A stretch of DNA of 64,000 nucleotides from Bedellia somnulentella (GCA_963576735.1 OY755188.1:558001-622000); one strand, 5' to 3'. Counted from the stretch's first letter, positions 30,284 to 41,446 are shown. Notes: generated by a model not told the origin, from the letters alone. Made by a program: numbers and translations.

Positions 30284-30810
30284 TATTAGTTAGTATTCTT
30301 TATATTACAACTCACATGAACTATTCAATATGATTTATATTTCACGAATACATAATATAAGGGTTATATTAATTATGAAATATATGTGAATTGCGATTAA
30401 GTATGTCAATTGTGATAAAGCTCTTTTAGGTAAGAGCAAATAACATTCGTTGATTATTTATACAATGATCAATGTTTTTAGGTATTAATTAAATTACCTA
30501 TATAAATGTACCACCCGCTATAGTCAAAAAATCAATTGCAGAGCATAAAAAAGACTGCTGATAAGTTTATAAGCGAATCGTAATTGAAAACAACAATCAG
30601 GCAAGTAGAGACAGTGTCAAGTTCTGAAATGCGATTCAGAATTCGAGGTTCGAGCGGAAATTAACCTGCCTGTCTCGCACCGACAATATACGCTCCGATT
30701 TAAATCCTTCAAAAGTAACTATTTATATTTGAATCAAAATATATAAAATAATTTCATCTTTGATAATCAAGTTTTTTTACTGCTCTTGCTCAGAACATAT
30801 ATATCTATAA
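30284..30810. other. unassigned stretch
   Basis: No repeat recognised; the last ~100 bp may be more of the LINE fragment that follows. Confidence 0.3.
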
Positions 30811-30990
30811 ATGTATAATAAAATACCTGAGGACATTTTAAATTTATCAGAAACAAAATTCAAAGCAGCAGTTAAAAGAAATCTTAGTTCGAAAGCCTAT
30901 TACAATGTCAATGATTACATTAATGATGAAGTGGCTTGGTGTCATCAGGGCTCTGTGCAGGATGTTTCCGGGCTAACACCAAAATTGTAA
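30811..30990 (+). pseudogene. Jockey/CR1-group LINE, last 59 codons
   Basis: Short open frame beginning MYNKIPEDILNLSETKF and containing AAVKRNLSSKAYYNVNDYIN, ending in GLTPKL and stop. The pattern YNKIP..I..L....FK...K..L..KAYY...DY is the usual C-terminus of Jockey/CR1-group LINE ORF2 in insects. A 3' UTR follows (GAGTTTCTTACGGGTTC ... GACGTTCAAAA) to about 31105. The catalytic domains are missing and the 5' end is truncated. Confidence 0.65.
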
Positions 30991-31146
30991 TGGACGTAAA
31001 AAAGATGTGTGTTGACGAGTTTCTTACGGGTTCTTCTCTCAACAAAACACCTTCCGCATCCGAAGTAAACTTAGTATGAAGTTAAAATTTGACGTTCAAA
31101 AAACAAAGATTTATCTTTTTTTTTTTTTTTTTTTTTATCTATCTAA

Positions 31147-31323
31147 TTTGAATGTTTTTGTTCATGAAAACCTCATGTGGGGATTATTACTAATAAATAA
31201 AAGAAAGAAAAATTTCGACACAGGCAGGAATTGAACCCGCGACCTCGGGTGTACGCCCCCGTCGCTCTGCCGATTGAGCTATCGTGTCAACGACTGCCAG
31301 TGCAAAATTCTTCTATCCTGACT
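31147..31323 (-). mobile_element. SINE-D, single unit
   Basis: A clean 177-bp insertion with TSD TCTATCTAA at 31138-31146 and 31324-31332. On the minus strand: GGATAGAAGAATTTTGC, the tRNA-like part (GACACGATAGCTCAATCGGC with GGTTCAATTCC), TTTCTTTTATTTATTAGTAA and the 3' end CCACATGAGGTTTTCATGAA. Confidence 0.88.
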
Positions 31324-31490
31324 TCTATCTAACAAAAACATTCAAATTATGTGATAGTTAGGCGTTCGTAAAATTTGCATTCTATCTGAAAACGTAGACA
31401 AGTGGCCTTCCGAAATTGTAAAAAAATATCGGAGGTAGGGATCGCAAACACTACTTAAGAGTGAAAAAGAAACAAAGGATAGAAGAATTT
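31324..31490 (+). repeat. SINE-D 5' extension segment
   Basis: AACATTCAAATTATGTGATA, GTTAGGCG, TCTATCTGAAAACGTAGAC, GCAAACACTACTTAAG and CAAAGGATAGAAGAATTTCG. This is the segment found 5' of the tRNA-like part in longer SINE-D copies, here on the opposite strand to the adjacent unit. Confidence 0.75.
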
Positions 31491-32129
31491 CGCTAATTAT
31501 TTTTTGCTTTTGTGTTAGCTTAGAATAATAAGAAGAACTATTCCTCCTTTTTCACATTTAACTATGCGAATATGTATAAATAAAGATAATTGAAAGTATA
31601 TTGTATGAGTTTGGCGAATTCGTCTGGTAGGTCTGAGAATATGTTTATAACTTTAATTTTTTTAACTATTTATAACTAATATTCCCATAGATATATTATA
31701 CTATACTAACGCATAAATTAATTTTCTGTTTAAACCTCAAAATGCATAGTTTGTAAACAGTAGTACATATCCCAATTTTAATTTAGTACCGCCATCTATT
31801 ACTGATTGTCTGCAATCTCTCTCAATCATCACCAACGGTCAGTGTAGGGGGCAAAACTGGGCTGTCACCGCAGCGCCAAACTGCTATCCATACTTACTAA
31901 AGATATTCTCATTCTTGAACATAGAAACTTGGTACAAAATGGTTTGTTTCATGATTCTTTTGAAAAATTAAAAAGGTTTTTGGGAACTCACCCCCGAAAG
32001 GATTGAAATATAGTATACAGATTTTTGACATTTCTGTATCTTGAAATTTGAAACTTGATACGATTGACTGATATAACCACTGCAAAAAGGAACATATGAA
32101 ATTTATCTATCAATCATTTATGAATGATT
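31491..32129. other. unassigned stretch
   Basis: A patch near 31785-31880 (GCCATCTATTACTGATTG) resembles generic lepidopteran repeats but I cannot assign it. Confidence 0.3.
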
Positions 32130-32285
32130 ATATATACATACATATACAAACGGCCATAAATCTTAAAAAAGGGTACCCACAGCTTCAGACATAGTAATTC
32201 TTTATCCACTTTGGGAAGTTGAATGGGGAAAAGGTAGTCAAATGGTTCTCCAACTGCATCGCCCAATAATCTCTTAAAAAGCCTA
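32130..32285 (-). mobile_element. SINE-A, diverged, 3' part
   Basis: ACATATACAAACGGCCATAA, GGAAAAGGTAGTCAAATGG and CATCGCCCAATAATC, joined at its 5' side to repeat E. Confidence 0.75.
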
Positions 32286-32299
32286 AATGTTCTTTAAGT

Positions 32300-32430
32300 T
32301 TATCTATTAAAATGCCCGCGGGATCATAAATATAAAAAAAAGAAGTTAAGATAGTGTTTTGGTATTTTGGATGTAAACCGGATGAAAAAAATATAGTCCA
32401 CGCGGACGTAGTCGCTGGCAAAAATCTAGT
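32300..32430 (-). repeat. repeat E, inverted copy
   Basis: GCCCGCGGGATCATAAATAT, AAGATAGTGTTTTGGTATTT, TAGTCCACGCGGACGTAGTC: the reverse complement of 21197-21320 at about 80-85% identity by eye. Confidence 0.8.
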
Positions 32431-33504
32431 TTATAAATAAACTTGAAAAAAAATAATTAAAATTGGAAATAAATATTGAAAAAACAAAACTAACACTACA
32501 TCGATTTAACTTGAAGAAAAAAACAATACCAAACCATTACCTATATGTTTGACTTTTGCTTTTCAAAATAAAATTAATATTCGATAAAAAATTTTTTTTT
32601 TTTATTTAATAGTTTTATGCGTTCAGCAGTTTAAACGGACCCTGTATCCCATAACAACCCCCGAAGCAAACCAACAAAATTATAATGTTTCAACTCATTA
32701 CTTAACTATTTAGGGTCGGTTTGACCCGCGGTGTACTTAAACTGTTTACTGTGAGCCAGAGGATCACAAAGAGTGGACTCTTTGATGTTTTCATACTATG
32801 TGAGTTACTACGAGTACTTGTATACTACATGGATGGGTATTGAATGTGAAACTTTTGTACAGGAAAATGTTATCTGTTGCATAGAAAAGGGTGCTATGAA
32901 AAATGTAAACCGACTATGCATACCACGAATTATTTATTTTTTTATAGTTTGTGCTATATATGGATTGAAATGGTTTAAAGCATATCATGGTCTAAAGAAG
33001 GTTATCTAGAAAGGATTAAACCATCTATTACACTTCAAAAATAATTATGTTTTAATTTACCCGCATCACTATAAAAACTAGCTCAAACACGAAACTATAA
33101 CAAAGTAAACTCCAAGCGTACAACAGAACGAACACAGAAAAAACATCACATTCACAAATTCGCTCTATTTTCACGCAGTTCAAAGTATCAATTTCGTGTA
33201 CTCCGTAATATTACTTTGTGTATCAAACTCTGCGAGCCCATACCGTGGAGTGTCACTTTGTGTTTGGAAATAGTGACAGCGTGAAATGGGAACATGCCCA
33301 CTACACTTCACTACGTACATGCACTCATACGTCAAGCTATACGTTTGGCAGCATAAAATAGTTCTTATTACTTTGACATAAGGACCTGATAGCTGACGAT
33401 GTGTACAGCCTGACCCGTGCCCGTGTGTATACGAGATTACAGCGTTTTTGTGACTGCCAATGTAACTACGGTTGGATTTTATGCTTTGGAAGAAGACTTC
33501 ACAC
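32431..33504. other. unassigned stretch
   Basis: About 1 kb. The frames at 32773-33009 (+) and 33180-33548 (-) have no recognisable domain; the latter starts inside a SINE-A fragment. No gene supported. Confidence 0.3.
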
Positions 33505-33651
33505 AATACATTAACGGCTATAAATCCGGGAATGGGTAGCCAAAGCATTAAATTTTGAAATTCTGTAGATACTTTTCACAAAGGGCTATAAATCCCAAGA
33601 ACAAGTAGCCAGAGCTTCAATTTTAGAAATTTTTAGATTCTTTTGTATGAA
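33505..33651 (-). mobile_element. SINE-A 3' fragments, diverged, in tandem
   Basis: AACGGCTATAAATCCGGGAA and GGGCTATAAATCCCAAGAAC occur one after another, each followed by a TAGCCA.AGC motif. The second continues at 33925 after the SINE-B insertion. Confidence 0.65.
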
Positions 33652-33917
33652 TGTTTGAATTTATCATGGTTGTTAACGGTGAGGGAAAACATCGTGAGGA
33701 AACCCACATGGCTGAGTTGTACTTAGTCCTGTGACAGTGTATTCGTACAAAACGGCGATAGGCCTGCCCCCTATCACGTGAGTACACTGTCTAAGCAAAA
33801 CGTAGGTACCTTCTCTGGATACTAGATGGCGCTGCCATGTGAGTTCAGAAGTATTGGTACCTCTGCCAACCCCTTCGGGGATAAACGGCGTGAACGTTTA
33901 TGTTATGTTTATGTTAT
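33652..33917 (+). mobile_element. SINE-B, 5'-truncated, nested in SINE-A
   Basis: Begins at TTATCATGGTTGTTAACGG and ends AACGGCGTGAACG with (TTATG)n. TTTTGTA lies on both sides (about 33640-33646 and 33918-33924). SINE-A resumes with GTTGAATGGGAAAAAGATTG. Confidence 0.85.
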
Positions 33918-34081
33918 GTTTTGTAAGTTGAATGGGAAAAAGATTGTTAAATAAAGGACGGGTGGTAATGTCAAACAAGTATCAAGTAAGACTTATTTCC
34001 TCTAAAAGACAGGATCTTCTTTTATAACATGTCATTTCAGAATCAGCGTAAACATGTGATGTAAGACGAGGCTAAATTAAC

Positions 34082-34334
34082 ATACATACATACATACATA
34101 TACTCACAGCTATAAATCCCTTAACGGGGTAGCCAGAGCTTTGGAATAAGAAATTCTTCAGCCACTTTTGGAAGTTGATTGGGGAAAAGATGGTAATAAT
34201 AAATGTTTTTGGTGACGGGTCTCCAACCACATCGCCCAAAAATCACTTAAGAAGCCCCTATACCCTTAGTCGCCTCTTACGATCACCCACGGGTAGAAAT
34301 GGGGTAGTGTTATTCTAAGCCGACACTATACGGC
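34082..34334 (-). mobile_element. SINE-A (subfamily III)
   Basis: Full-length minus copy. TSD AAATTAAC at 34074-34081 and 34335-34342. Close to the copy at 20691-20942. Confidence 0.92.
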
Positions 34335-34342
34335 AAATTAAC

Positions 34343-34555
34343 CTTGTATTTATTAAGAAGAAAGTTTTATTGTATAAGTATAATATTCCAGGATATAACG
34401 AAGTGCTTTTGAGAGGCGATTACATGACGTGACACATTGAGAACGGTAGCAAGTGAAAGTATATTATGATCTGAGTGCATCTTAGTTAGCTTATTACACT
34501 ATATGTTAACTTGGTACCGTTCTCTTGTACACGAACATTATAATATGACTAAACA
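34343..34555. other. unassigned
   Basis: No feature recognised. Confidence 0.3.
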
Positions 34556-35185
34556 ACCGGCCAAGTGCGAGTCGGATCGCGCACTAAGGGTTCCGTACTA
34601 TCATATATATAGAAAATCCCGTTTTCGTGAAAATCATGGGAGCCAAATTAGGTAAGTAATTTGATTTATGACGTTTAAAAATAGAACTACGGGCTAGATC
34701 TCATTCAAACCAATTTTCGTTAGTAGTTTGTATAGTAATACACATCATATATTTTTTTCAGTATTATCATGCCCATATTTTAGAAGTTACGGGGGGGGGG
34801 GACACACATTTTAGCACTTTGAAAAAGACTCTCGCGCAAACTATTCAGTTTTGAAAAAAATGATATAAGTAACCTCAACATCATTTTCAAATACCTTTTG
34901 ATAGATACCCCACACGTATAGGTTTGATGAAAAAAAAAATTTTGAGTTTCAGTTCTATGTATGGGGAACCCTAAAAATTTTGGTTTTTTTTTCAGATTTT
35001 ATTTTAAAATCTTAATGCGGTTTACAGAATACATCTACGCACCAATTTCCAATAATGTAGTTCTTATAGTTTCGGAATAAACTGGCTGTGACATACGGAC
35101 GGACGGACGGACGGACGGACAGACAGACAGACATGACGAATCTATAACGGTCCCGTTTTTGCCATTTGGCTACGGAACCCTAAAA
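34556..35185. repeat. GGCCAAGTGCGAGTCGGA repeat with short terminal inverted motif
   Basis: Starts CCGGCCAAGTGCGAGTCGGA. AGGGTTCCGTA (34587-34597) is mirrored exactly by TACGGAACCCT (35171-35181). Inside are a run of ten or more G (about 34790), GGGGAACCCTAAAAATTTTG, and a (GACG)n/(GACA)n microsatellite (35096-35132). I recall both ends as hallmarks of an abundant lepidopteran repeat. No coding capacity. Confidence 0.7.
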
Positions 35186-35313
35186 AAAAGATGCTTTTTG
35201 ATGAGTTTCTTACGGGTTGTTTTCACAAAATACACCTTTTGAATTCAAAGTAAAGTTAGATTAAACTTATACGTAAGTTATTTGTGACGTTCAAAATAGT
35301 ATTTTTATCCTTT
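35186..35313 (+). mobile_element. Jockey-group LINE 3' UTR fragment
   Basis: GAGTTTCTTACGGGTTGTTT, AATTCAAAGTAAAGTTAG and GTGACGTTCAAAATAG match the 3' UTR following the LINE relic at 30811-30990. Confidence 0.6.
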
Positions 35314-35326
35314 ATATACCGATATA

Positions 35327-35806
35327 GTATAGTCAGAGGGCTTGTGTTCCCCATATTCCTTTATGCTACAGAGACATGGACGCTTCGGGAAAGCGAGAAG
35401 AAGAGGATTGATGCTCTTGAGATGTGGTGCTGGAGGAAAATGCTTGGGATATCGTGGACAGAGTTCCGTACCAATGACTAAATCCTCCAAGAACTAGGTG
35501 TCAAACAGCGCCTATCATCTATAGTCCAAGCTCGTATCTTAACCTTCTTCGGACTCGGATATATCTCAACGCGGGCGCATGTCAATCGAGCGACTGGTGG
35601 TACAGGGCAGAGTAGAGGGCACCCGAATGCCTGGTCGATCACCAATGAGATGGACGGACCAAATCAAAGCAGCGCTGGATGACCCCTGTACCAATGCACC
35701 AAAAAAACAGCCCTCAGAGAGGAATGGCGACGAATTGTGCAGCGGGTCACCCAACCAAAATGACGACCACAACCACTTTGTCAAGAGTGTTACGACTGAG
35801 AAGAAG
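35327..35806 (+). pseudogene. LINE C-terminal relic with TSD
   Basis: Encodes VRGLVFPIFLYATETWTLRE and RIDALEMWCWRKMLGISWTE, then an in-frame TAA (35479), ILQELGVKQRLSSIVQARIL, a frameshift near 35560-35579, and IERLVVQGRVEGTRMPGRSP with MRWTDQIKAALDDP. This is the post-RT C-terminal region of an insect LINE (a different family from LINE-R). A 13-bp TSD, ATATACCGATATA, lies at 35314-35326 and 35807-35819. The copy is 5'-truncated at insertion and disabled by one stop and one frameshift. Confidence 0.82.
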
Positions 35807-35856
35807 ATATACCGATATAATAATAGTTTCACGATAAACTAGTATTCTAATGATAC

Positions 35857-36190
35857 TTACATACATATACTCACGGCCATAAATCCCAAAAGAGTTAACT
35901 AGAGCCTTAGAGCTAGAAACTCCTCAGCGACATTTGGAAGTTGATAGGAAACAAAGTGACAGAAATATAGTTGGAGAGAGGTCTCCTACCGCATCGCCCA
36001 AAAACCAATTTAAAAGCCCTTATACACTAAGTTGCCTCTTACGCGCCCATTTATTTATTTATTTATTCGGAAGACTTACAGCTAAATAATGACAACATAA
36101 GTAACAGTACATATCAGCCAATTAAAAGTCTTCACCATAGTACCATGGGTACAAAGGGGTATTAAAAATCTAAGCCGGCACTACACGGTT
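35857..36190 (-). mobile_element. SINE-A (subfamily IV) with ~90-bp internal insertion
   Basis: CATACATATACTCACGGCC to CATCGCCCAAAAACC, then at about 36048-36140 a foreign piece (TTATTTATTTATTTATTCGG .. AAAAGTCTTCACCATAG), then CTAAGCCGGCACTACACGG. Confidence 0.8.
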
Positions 36191-36350
36191 GAAAATAGTG
36201 CATAAAAAAGCTATAAATACAATGTAACGATGAACTAGTATTCCAATGATACGAAGATATGATCAAAATTATACTCTGAACTGCGTACAATGTTCATTTC
36301 ACGATAACTCACCCCACGAAAAACAATTTGTGCATCTCATATTAGTGGTT

Positions 36351-36527
36351 GCCGTGTAGTGCCGGCTTAGAATGTCGCTACCCCTTCCTACCCACGGGTG
36401 TCGTAAGAAGCGAATAGGGGTATTGGGGCTATTTATTGGATTTTTGGCGATGCGGTTGGAGACCCATCACCTAAAACCTTTATTTTACCGCCTTTTCTCA
36501 TTCCGAAGCTCTGGCTATGTATGTATG
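36351..36527 (+). mobile_element. SINE-A (subfamily II), internal deletion
   Basis: GCCGTGTAGTGCCGG to CCGCCTTTTCTCATTCCGAA, then AGCTCTGGCTATGTATGTAT: both the AAGTGGCTGAGG region and the 3' stem-loop are deleted. Confidence 0.87.
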
Positions 36528-37032
36528 GAAATGTGGCAAGCAATCATACATTGCAAAAACGGTATGCCTATGCACATGTAATGGCTAAGTCCCAAAATTG
36601 ATGAATTTGAATTTATTGAGCGTAACTCAAATTAAAACAAAAATTTGTACTTGTCTCATCAACTTGCATAATTGTTTCCCACAATTATAATTGAATTATG
36701 GTTTTAAAATTAGCTTTCACTAAAATAAGCTCAAAGTGAAGCAATCAAATACAGAAGCAATATAAAAAAAAACAGGTTTTACCTACAATAGCGGCCATTG
36801 CTAATCATAATGTAATCTGTAATAAATAAACTTGCACATACTAGTCGTGTCAAGAATGTTCAACGGCCAAGTCAATTAATAAATCGCAGTAAGGAACCTT
36901 AGACTTCGCTCCAATTATTATAGAGATTTCATTACTTTTTAGAGATAAACAAGTAGCTCTATCGAGACTTGGCTAGTTTTTTACAGAATGTTTTTGGTGG
37001 AATAATATGTGCGTAATAAAAAACTGTCATAC
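36528..37032. other. unassigned stretch
   Basis: No ORF or repeat recognised. Confidence 0.35.
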
Positions 37033-37050
37033 TATTATTTATTATTATTA

Positions 37051-37263
37051 TGGGCATGACTTTCAGTTCCTCGCCTCTCCCATGGCCGAAAAAGAAAATA
37101 TTAATTTTAAATGGGAGAGGCGGTAGTCCCCGACAAAAGGACAGTCGCTCGGGGTCAGGGAGTCAGGTTCAAGAACCGACGGACGATCCGAGCCGTATCG
37201 AGCAGCACCGCTTTCTGCATTCACACACACCGACACGCCACAGAAATCCAACCGCCTCAAGTT
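37051..37263 (-). pseudogene. R4/Dong-like LINE, 5'-truncated copy
   Basis: Reverse complement matches 3666-3880 of the copy at 2.66 kb: CAACTTGAGGCGGTTGGATT, CTGTGGCGTGTCGG, GCAGCACC.., CGGGGACTACCGCCTCTCCC and the terminal GAGGAACTGAAAG.CATGCC. Frameshifted. Both sides are ATT/AAT repeats (37033-37050 and from about 37264). Confidence 0.85.
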
Positions 37264-37289
37264 GGTATTATAATTATTATTACATCAGT

Positions 37290-37708
37290 GTGGGTTTTAT
37301 CATATACGTAAAGACTACAGGTGTACCACAAGCTTCAATTCGTGTATTATAATGATAAAACAACAACTCCATAAGATAATATAACTCAGAAATAAGGCAC
37401 GATGCGCTAAAAGTAAGCCTATTTGGTTTACAAACGTTTTACATTTCGTAACGGGATGCAGCCTTATTGGTACAGGAAATTAAAAAGATGACGTTTAGTG
37501 ACACGAACAGGGAAAAAGCAAAGAGAGTTTAATGCTGTATTTTACACTCTCGTTGGAGAAAGAGGGAAGACAACTTATGGAATTGTAATTTATAAGCGAT
37601 TCAATTAACTATGTTTATTTAAATTTTCCTTGTTAGAAAGCTCAAAGCTGCAATTGTGCAGGAAAAAAAATGCAGGTGCAAATATTCTAAGTAAATATGC
37701 ATTAATTT
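37290..37708. other. unassigned stretch
   Basis: No feature recognised. Confidence 0.35.
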
Positions 37709-37718
37709 ACCATTTTAA

Positions 37719-37954
37719 CATACATACATATACTCACGGCTATAAATCCCTAAAAGGGGTAGCCAGAGCTAAGGAGTTATAAATTCCTCAGCCAATTTTT
37801 GAACTTAAGTGGGGAAGAAATGGTATGGTAAATAAAGTTTGTTGGTGATGGGTCTCTAGTCGCATCGCCCAAAGCTCCAATCCCCTAGTCATCTCGTACG
37901 TATATCCACGGGAACAAACGGGGTAGTGCTATTCTAAGCCGACACTACACAGCA
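37719..37954 (-). mobile_element. SINE-A (subfamily I)
   Basis: Minus copy with TSD ACCATTTTAA at 37709-37718 and 37955-37964. Small deletion after CATCGCCCAAAG. Confidence 0.92.
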
Positions 37955-37989
37955 ACCATTTTAAAAATGATAATCATATATAATAATTC

Positions 37990-38355
37990 AAGCAACCGTG
38001 ATAGCCCAGTTGGTATAACACTCGGTTATCGTACAAACGACTAGTGTTCAAATCCTGGGTCGGGCCTACACCAATTTGTCTTTTCTAAAGACATATTTGT
38101 GGTTCATTTATCATGGTTGTTAACGGTGAGGGAAAACATCGTGAGGAAACCCACATGGCTGAGTTGTACTTAGTCATGTGACAGTGTATTCGTACAAAAC
38201 GGCGATAGGCCTGCCCCCTATCACGTGAGTACACTGTCCATGCAAAACGTGGGTACTCTGAACACCAGGTGACAAAGTCACGTGATGTTCAGAAGTATTA
38301 GTACCTCTGCCAACCCCTTCGGGGATATACGGCGTGAACGTTTATGTTATGTTAA
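37990..38355 (+). mobile_element. SINE-B, full length
   Basis: CCGTGATAGCCCAGTTGG head, B box GTGTTCAAATCC, complete body and (TTATG)n tail. TSD TAATAATTC at 37981-37989 and 38356-38364. Confidence 0.94.
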
Positions 38356-38364
38356 TAATAATTC

Positions 38365-38667
38365 CAGTAGGAAAACGATGCTGTTCATTAATTATTTTAA
38401 ATAATATAACTAACAATATGTATATTTCTTTTTGGATATGTAAAAACCTATTGTCTCTCATCGTATAGCAAAATTTCCATTGAAAAAGCAATTCAACATT
38501 AACACGCGCGTGTGTTCCATCCTGTTACCCGTTAATTGTTTTCGGAACGAATATTTTATGTAAATTGCATTCATTGTATAAATTTACATTTATGTATGTT
38601 TGTTTCCGAGTAATAACTTCGGAAATCTTTAGATCGTTTCATCACGAGCGATAATTTATTTACACTG
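38365..38667. other. unassigned stretch
   Basis: No feature recognised. Confidence 0.35.
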
Positions 38668-38919
38668 ACACACACACACACACACATACTCACGGCTATA
38701 AATCCCTAAATGGGGTAGCCAGAGCTAAGGAATAAGATATTCCCCAGCCACTTTTGGAAAGTTGAGTGGGGAAAAGATGGTGAAATAAACGTTGTTGGTG
38801 ATGGGTCTCCAACCACATCGCCCAAAAATCCCTTAAAAGCCCCAATACCGTTAGCCGCCTTTTACGTACACACACCGGAAGAAATGGGGTAGTGCTATTC
38901 TAAGGCGACACTACACAGC
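38668..38919 (-). mobile_element. SINE-A (subfamily I), (CA)n-converted tail
   Basis: Full-length minus copy whose usual CATA tail is replaced by a CA repeat (38670-38690). Confidence 0.9.
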
Positions 38920-39440
38920 ATAATTTGTTTAGTTAATATTATTGCGGTGTTGTACTTTTAGCGGTGTTGTTAGATTTTTTTATATACTGTTCCCAACAGA
39001 TCCAGTCCTTGACAATTATTTAGCTTATTATTTATTAAAACTCTAGGGTTTGCCTAACTGAAATGGGTATTGCACGACATGATACAAAAAGTGCGATAGC
39101 AATTTATAATAATGTAATAATTTTGTAAGTGCGTACAAAAAAGGTCTTAACACTATCCTGAAACCAGTAAAACCTAAATCTCTTTTCTTACACGTATTTT
39201 ATTTTATTTAGCCCTGAAGTTTTTGCTTAGAACAACTTTATCCCATCTTTACATGGGTGTTTAAGTTTGTTGGTATTAGGCTAAGATTCTGGGATTTTGA
39301 AACGATTGCTGGTTAATACAGTTGCAAACCCATCGCCCAAGGTTCTTTATTTCATCATCTTTCCACACATCAATATCTAGTAGGTTGAAGGAAATACCCA
39401 GCCTAACCAAGACAGAAGTATGAATGGGAATAGTGTCGGT
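38920..39440. other. mostly unassigned; possible ancient SINE-A
   Basis: 39220-39370 shows weak SINE-A order (GCTTAGAACAACTTTATCCC, ACATGGGTGTT, CAAACCCATCGCCCAAGG). Not certain. Confidence 0.3.
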
Positions 39441-39450
39441 GGTTATAGTT

Positions 39451-39708
39451 ACATACATACATACATACATATACTCACGGCTATAAATCCCTTTAAAAGG
39501 GGTAGCCAGAGCTGAAGAATCAGAAACTCCTCAGCCACTTTTGGATGTTGCGTGGGGAAAAGATGGTAAAATAAAGGTTGTTGGTGACGGGTCTCCAACC
39601 GCATCGCCCAATTATCCCTTAAAATCCCCTATACCATTAGTCGCCTCGTACGTACACTCACCGGAAGAAATGGGGTAGTGCTATTCTAAGCCGACACTTC
39701 ACAGCACT
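39451..39708 (-). mobile_element. SINE-A (subfamily I)
   Basis: Full-length minus copy. TSD GGTTATAGTT at 39441-39450 and 39709-39718. Confidence 0.93.
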
Positions 39709-39923
39709 GGTTATAGTTCTATCAATAAAATATAAATTAACCCGTAACAAATTCAAATATCCAATAGTAACATGAAGTGGCGATATATTTAAATACCTAC
39801 GTAAGCCAAATTCCGCTCCCGTGATCTGCTAAGCCGAGCAAACCGTCTCCGTTGCCACAAATCATTTCAATAGTAATTCTTATAAGCAGGGCTGTAGTGA
39901 AGGAGTTTGAAAATGAGTTCAGA

Positions 39924-40526
39924 CATACATACATACATATACATATATTCACGGAAATTCCTTGAAGGGGTAGCCAGTGCTTCAGAATAAAAAATTCCTC
40001 AGCCACTTTGGAAGTTGAATTGGAAAATATTGCAAAATAGAGGTTGTTGGTTATAGGCCGTAAAAACCGTGATAGCCTAGTGGGTAGAACACTCGGTTAT
40101 CGTGCAAACGACTAGTGTTCAAATCCTGGATTGGGCCTACACCAATTTGTCTTTTCTAAAGATATATGTATGGTTAATTTATCATGGTTGTTAACGGTGA
40201 GGGAAAACATCGTGAGGAAACCCACATGGCTGAGTTGTACTTAGTAATGTGACAGTGACTATCACGTGAGTACACTGTCCATGCAAAACGTGGGTACTCT
40301 GAACACCAGGTGACAAAGTAACGTGATGTTCAGAAGTATTAGTACCTCTGCCAACCCCTTCGGGGATATTCGGCGTGAACGTTTATGTTATGTTATGTTA
40401 TGGTTATGGGCCTCCAACCGCGTCGCCTAACAATCACTCAATAAGCCCCAATACCCTTAGCCGACCTTAATAGCACCCAAGGTAAGAAATAAGGTAGTAA
40501 TATTCTAAGCCGGCAGTACACAGCTT
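39924..40526 (-). mobile_element. SINE-A split by SINE-B
   Basis: 39924-40059 holds the 3' part (tail, CCTTGAAGGGGTAGCCAGTG, TTGTTGGTTATAGG). 40402-40526 holds the 5' part (CCTCCAACCGCGTCGCC to GGCAGTACACAGC). The gap is filled by the SINE-B at 40060-40401. Confidence 0.9.
40060..40401 (+). mobile_element. SINE-B, full length, nested in SINE-A
   Basis: tRNA-like head TAGCCTAGTGGGTAGAACAC and GTGTTCAAATCC. Part of the body between CAGTG and CTATCACGTG is deleted. TSD GGTTAT(A/G)GGCC at 40049-40059 and 40402-40412. Confidence 0.95.
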
Positions 40527-40618
40527 ATTATATTTTATGTGGGGCAATATTTTTGTTATATTTTATTTAATACTACACAAAGATGTTTTTTTAAAGATTA
40601 ACTGATATACTAGTAAAT

Positions 40619-40951
40619 AAACATTACATATAACATAAACGTTCAGGCCGAATATCCCCGAAGGTGTTGGCAGAGGTACTAATACTTCTGAACATCACGT
40701 TACTTTGTCACCTGGTGTTCAGAGTACCCACGCAGGCCTATCGCCGTTTTGTACGAATACACTGTCACATGACTAAGTACAACTCAGCCATGTGGGTTTC
40801 CTCACGATGTTTTCCCTCACCGTTAACAACCATGATAAATTAACCACACATATGTCTTTAGAAAAGACAAATTGGTGTAGGCCCGACCCAGGATTTGAAC
40901 ACTAGTCGTTTGCACGATAACCGAGTGTTCTACCCACTGGGCTATCACGGT
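40619..40951 (-). mobile_element. SINE-B, near full length
   Basis: Minus copy from (ATAAC)n and GAATATCCCCGAAGGTGTTG to the tRNA head (GGATTTGAACAC, GGGCTATCACGG). A perfect 17-bp TSD, CTGATATACTAGTAAAT, lies at 40602-40618 and 40952-40968. Confidence 0.96.
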
Positions 40952-41207
40952 CTGATATACTAGTAAATCTGCCATTGCTATTAAATGTAAAGCATTCCTG
41001 AATCCCGCCCTGCATTCCCGCACGTACCCGCGTCATGTTCCGCTCGTCACGTTTCGGATCCGAGCGGGATTTAGACTATTTCGAAGGTACACAAGAGTTA
41101 TACGGAAAATAACTTGTTTCGTGAGTGTGTACTTGATGTAGAGCTTTCGATTGATCGGTTATTGTGGGTTTGGAAGATATTTTGTTACAACGATTTTGTT
41201 TTAGATC

Positions 41208-41446
41208 ATAACATATACTCACGGCTATAAATCCCTAGAAGGGGTAGCCATAGCTAAGGAATTAGAAATTCCTCAGCCACTTTTGGAAAATGAGTGGGGA
41301 AAAGATGGTAAAGTAAAGGTTGTCGGTGATGGGTCTCCAGCCGCATCGCCCAAAAATCCCTTAAAAGCCTCAATACCGTTAGTCTCCTCTTACGTACACC
41401 CATCGGTAGAAACGGGGTAGTGCTATTCTAAGCCGACACTACACGG
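41208..41446 (-). mobile_element. SINE-A (subfamily I)
   Basis: Full-length minus copy with an (ATAAC)-like tail. 5' end CACTACACGG abuts ATCAATTTAGATCA; the TSD is ambiguous. Confidence 0.9.

Noticed and set aside
33180..33548. 122-codon minus-strand ORF as a gene
   Set aside because: Its start lies in a SINE-A fragment and the rest shows no motif or codon pattern that I can support.
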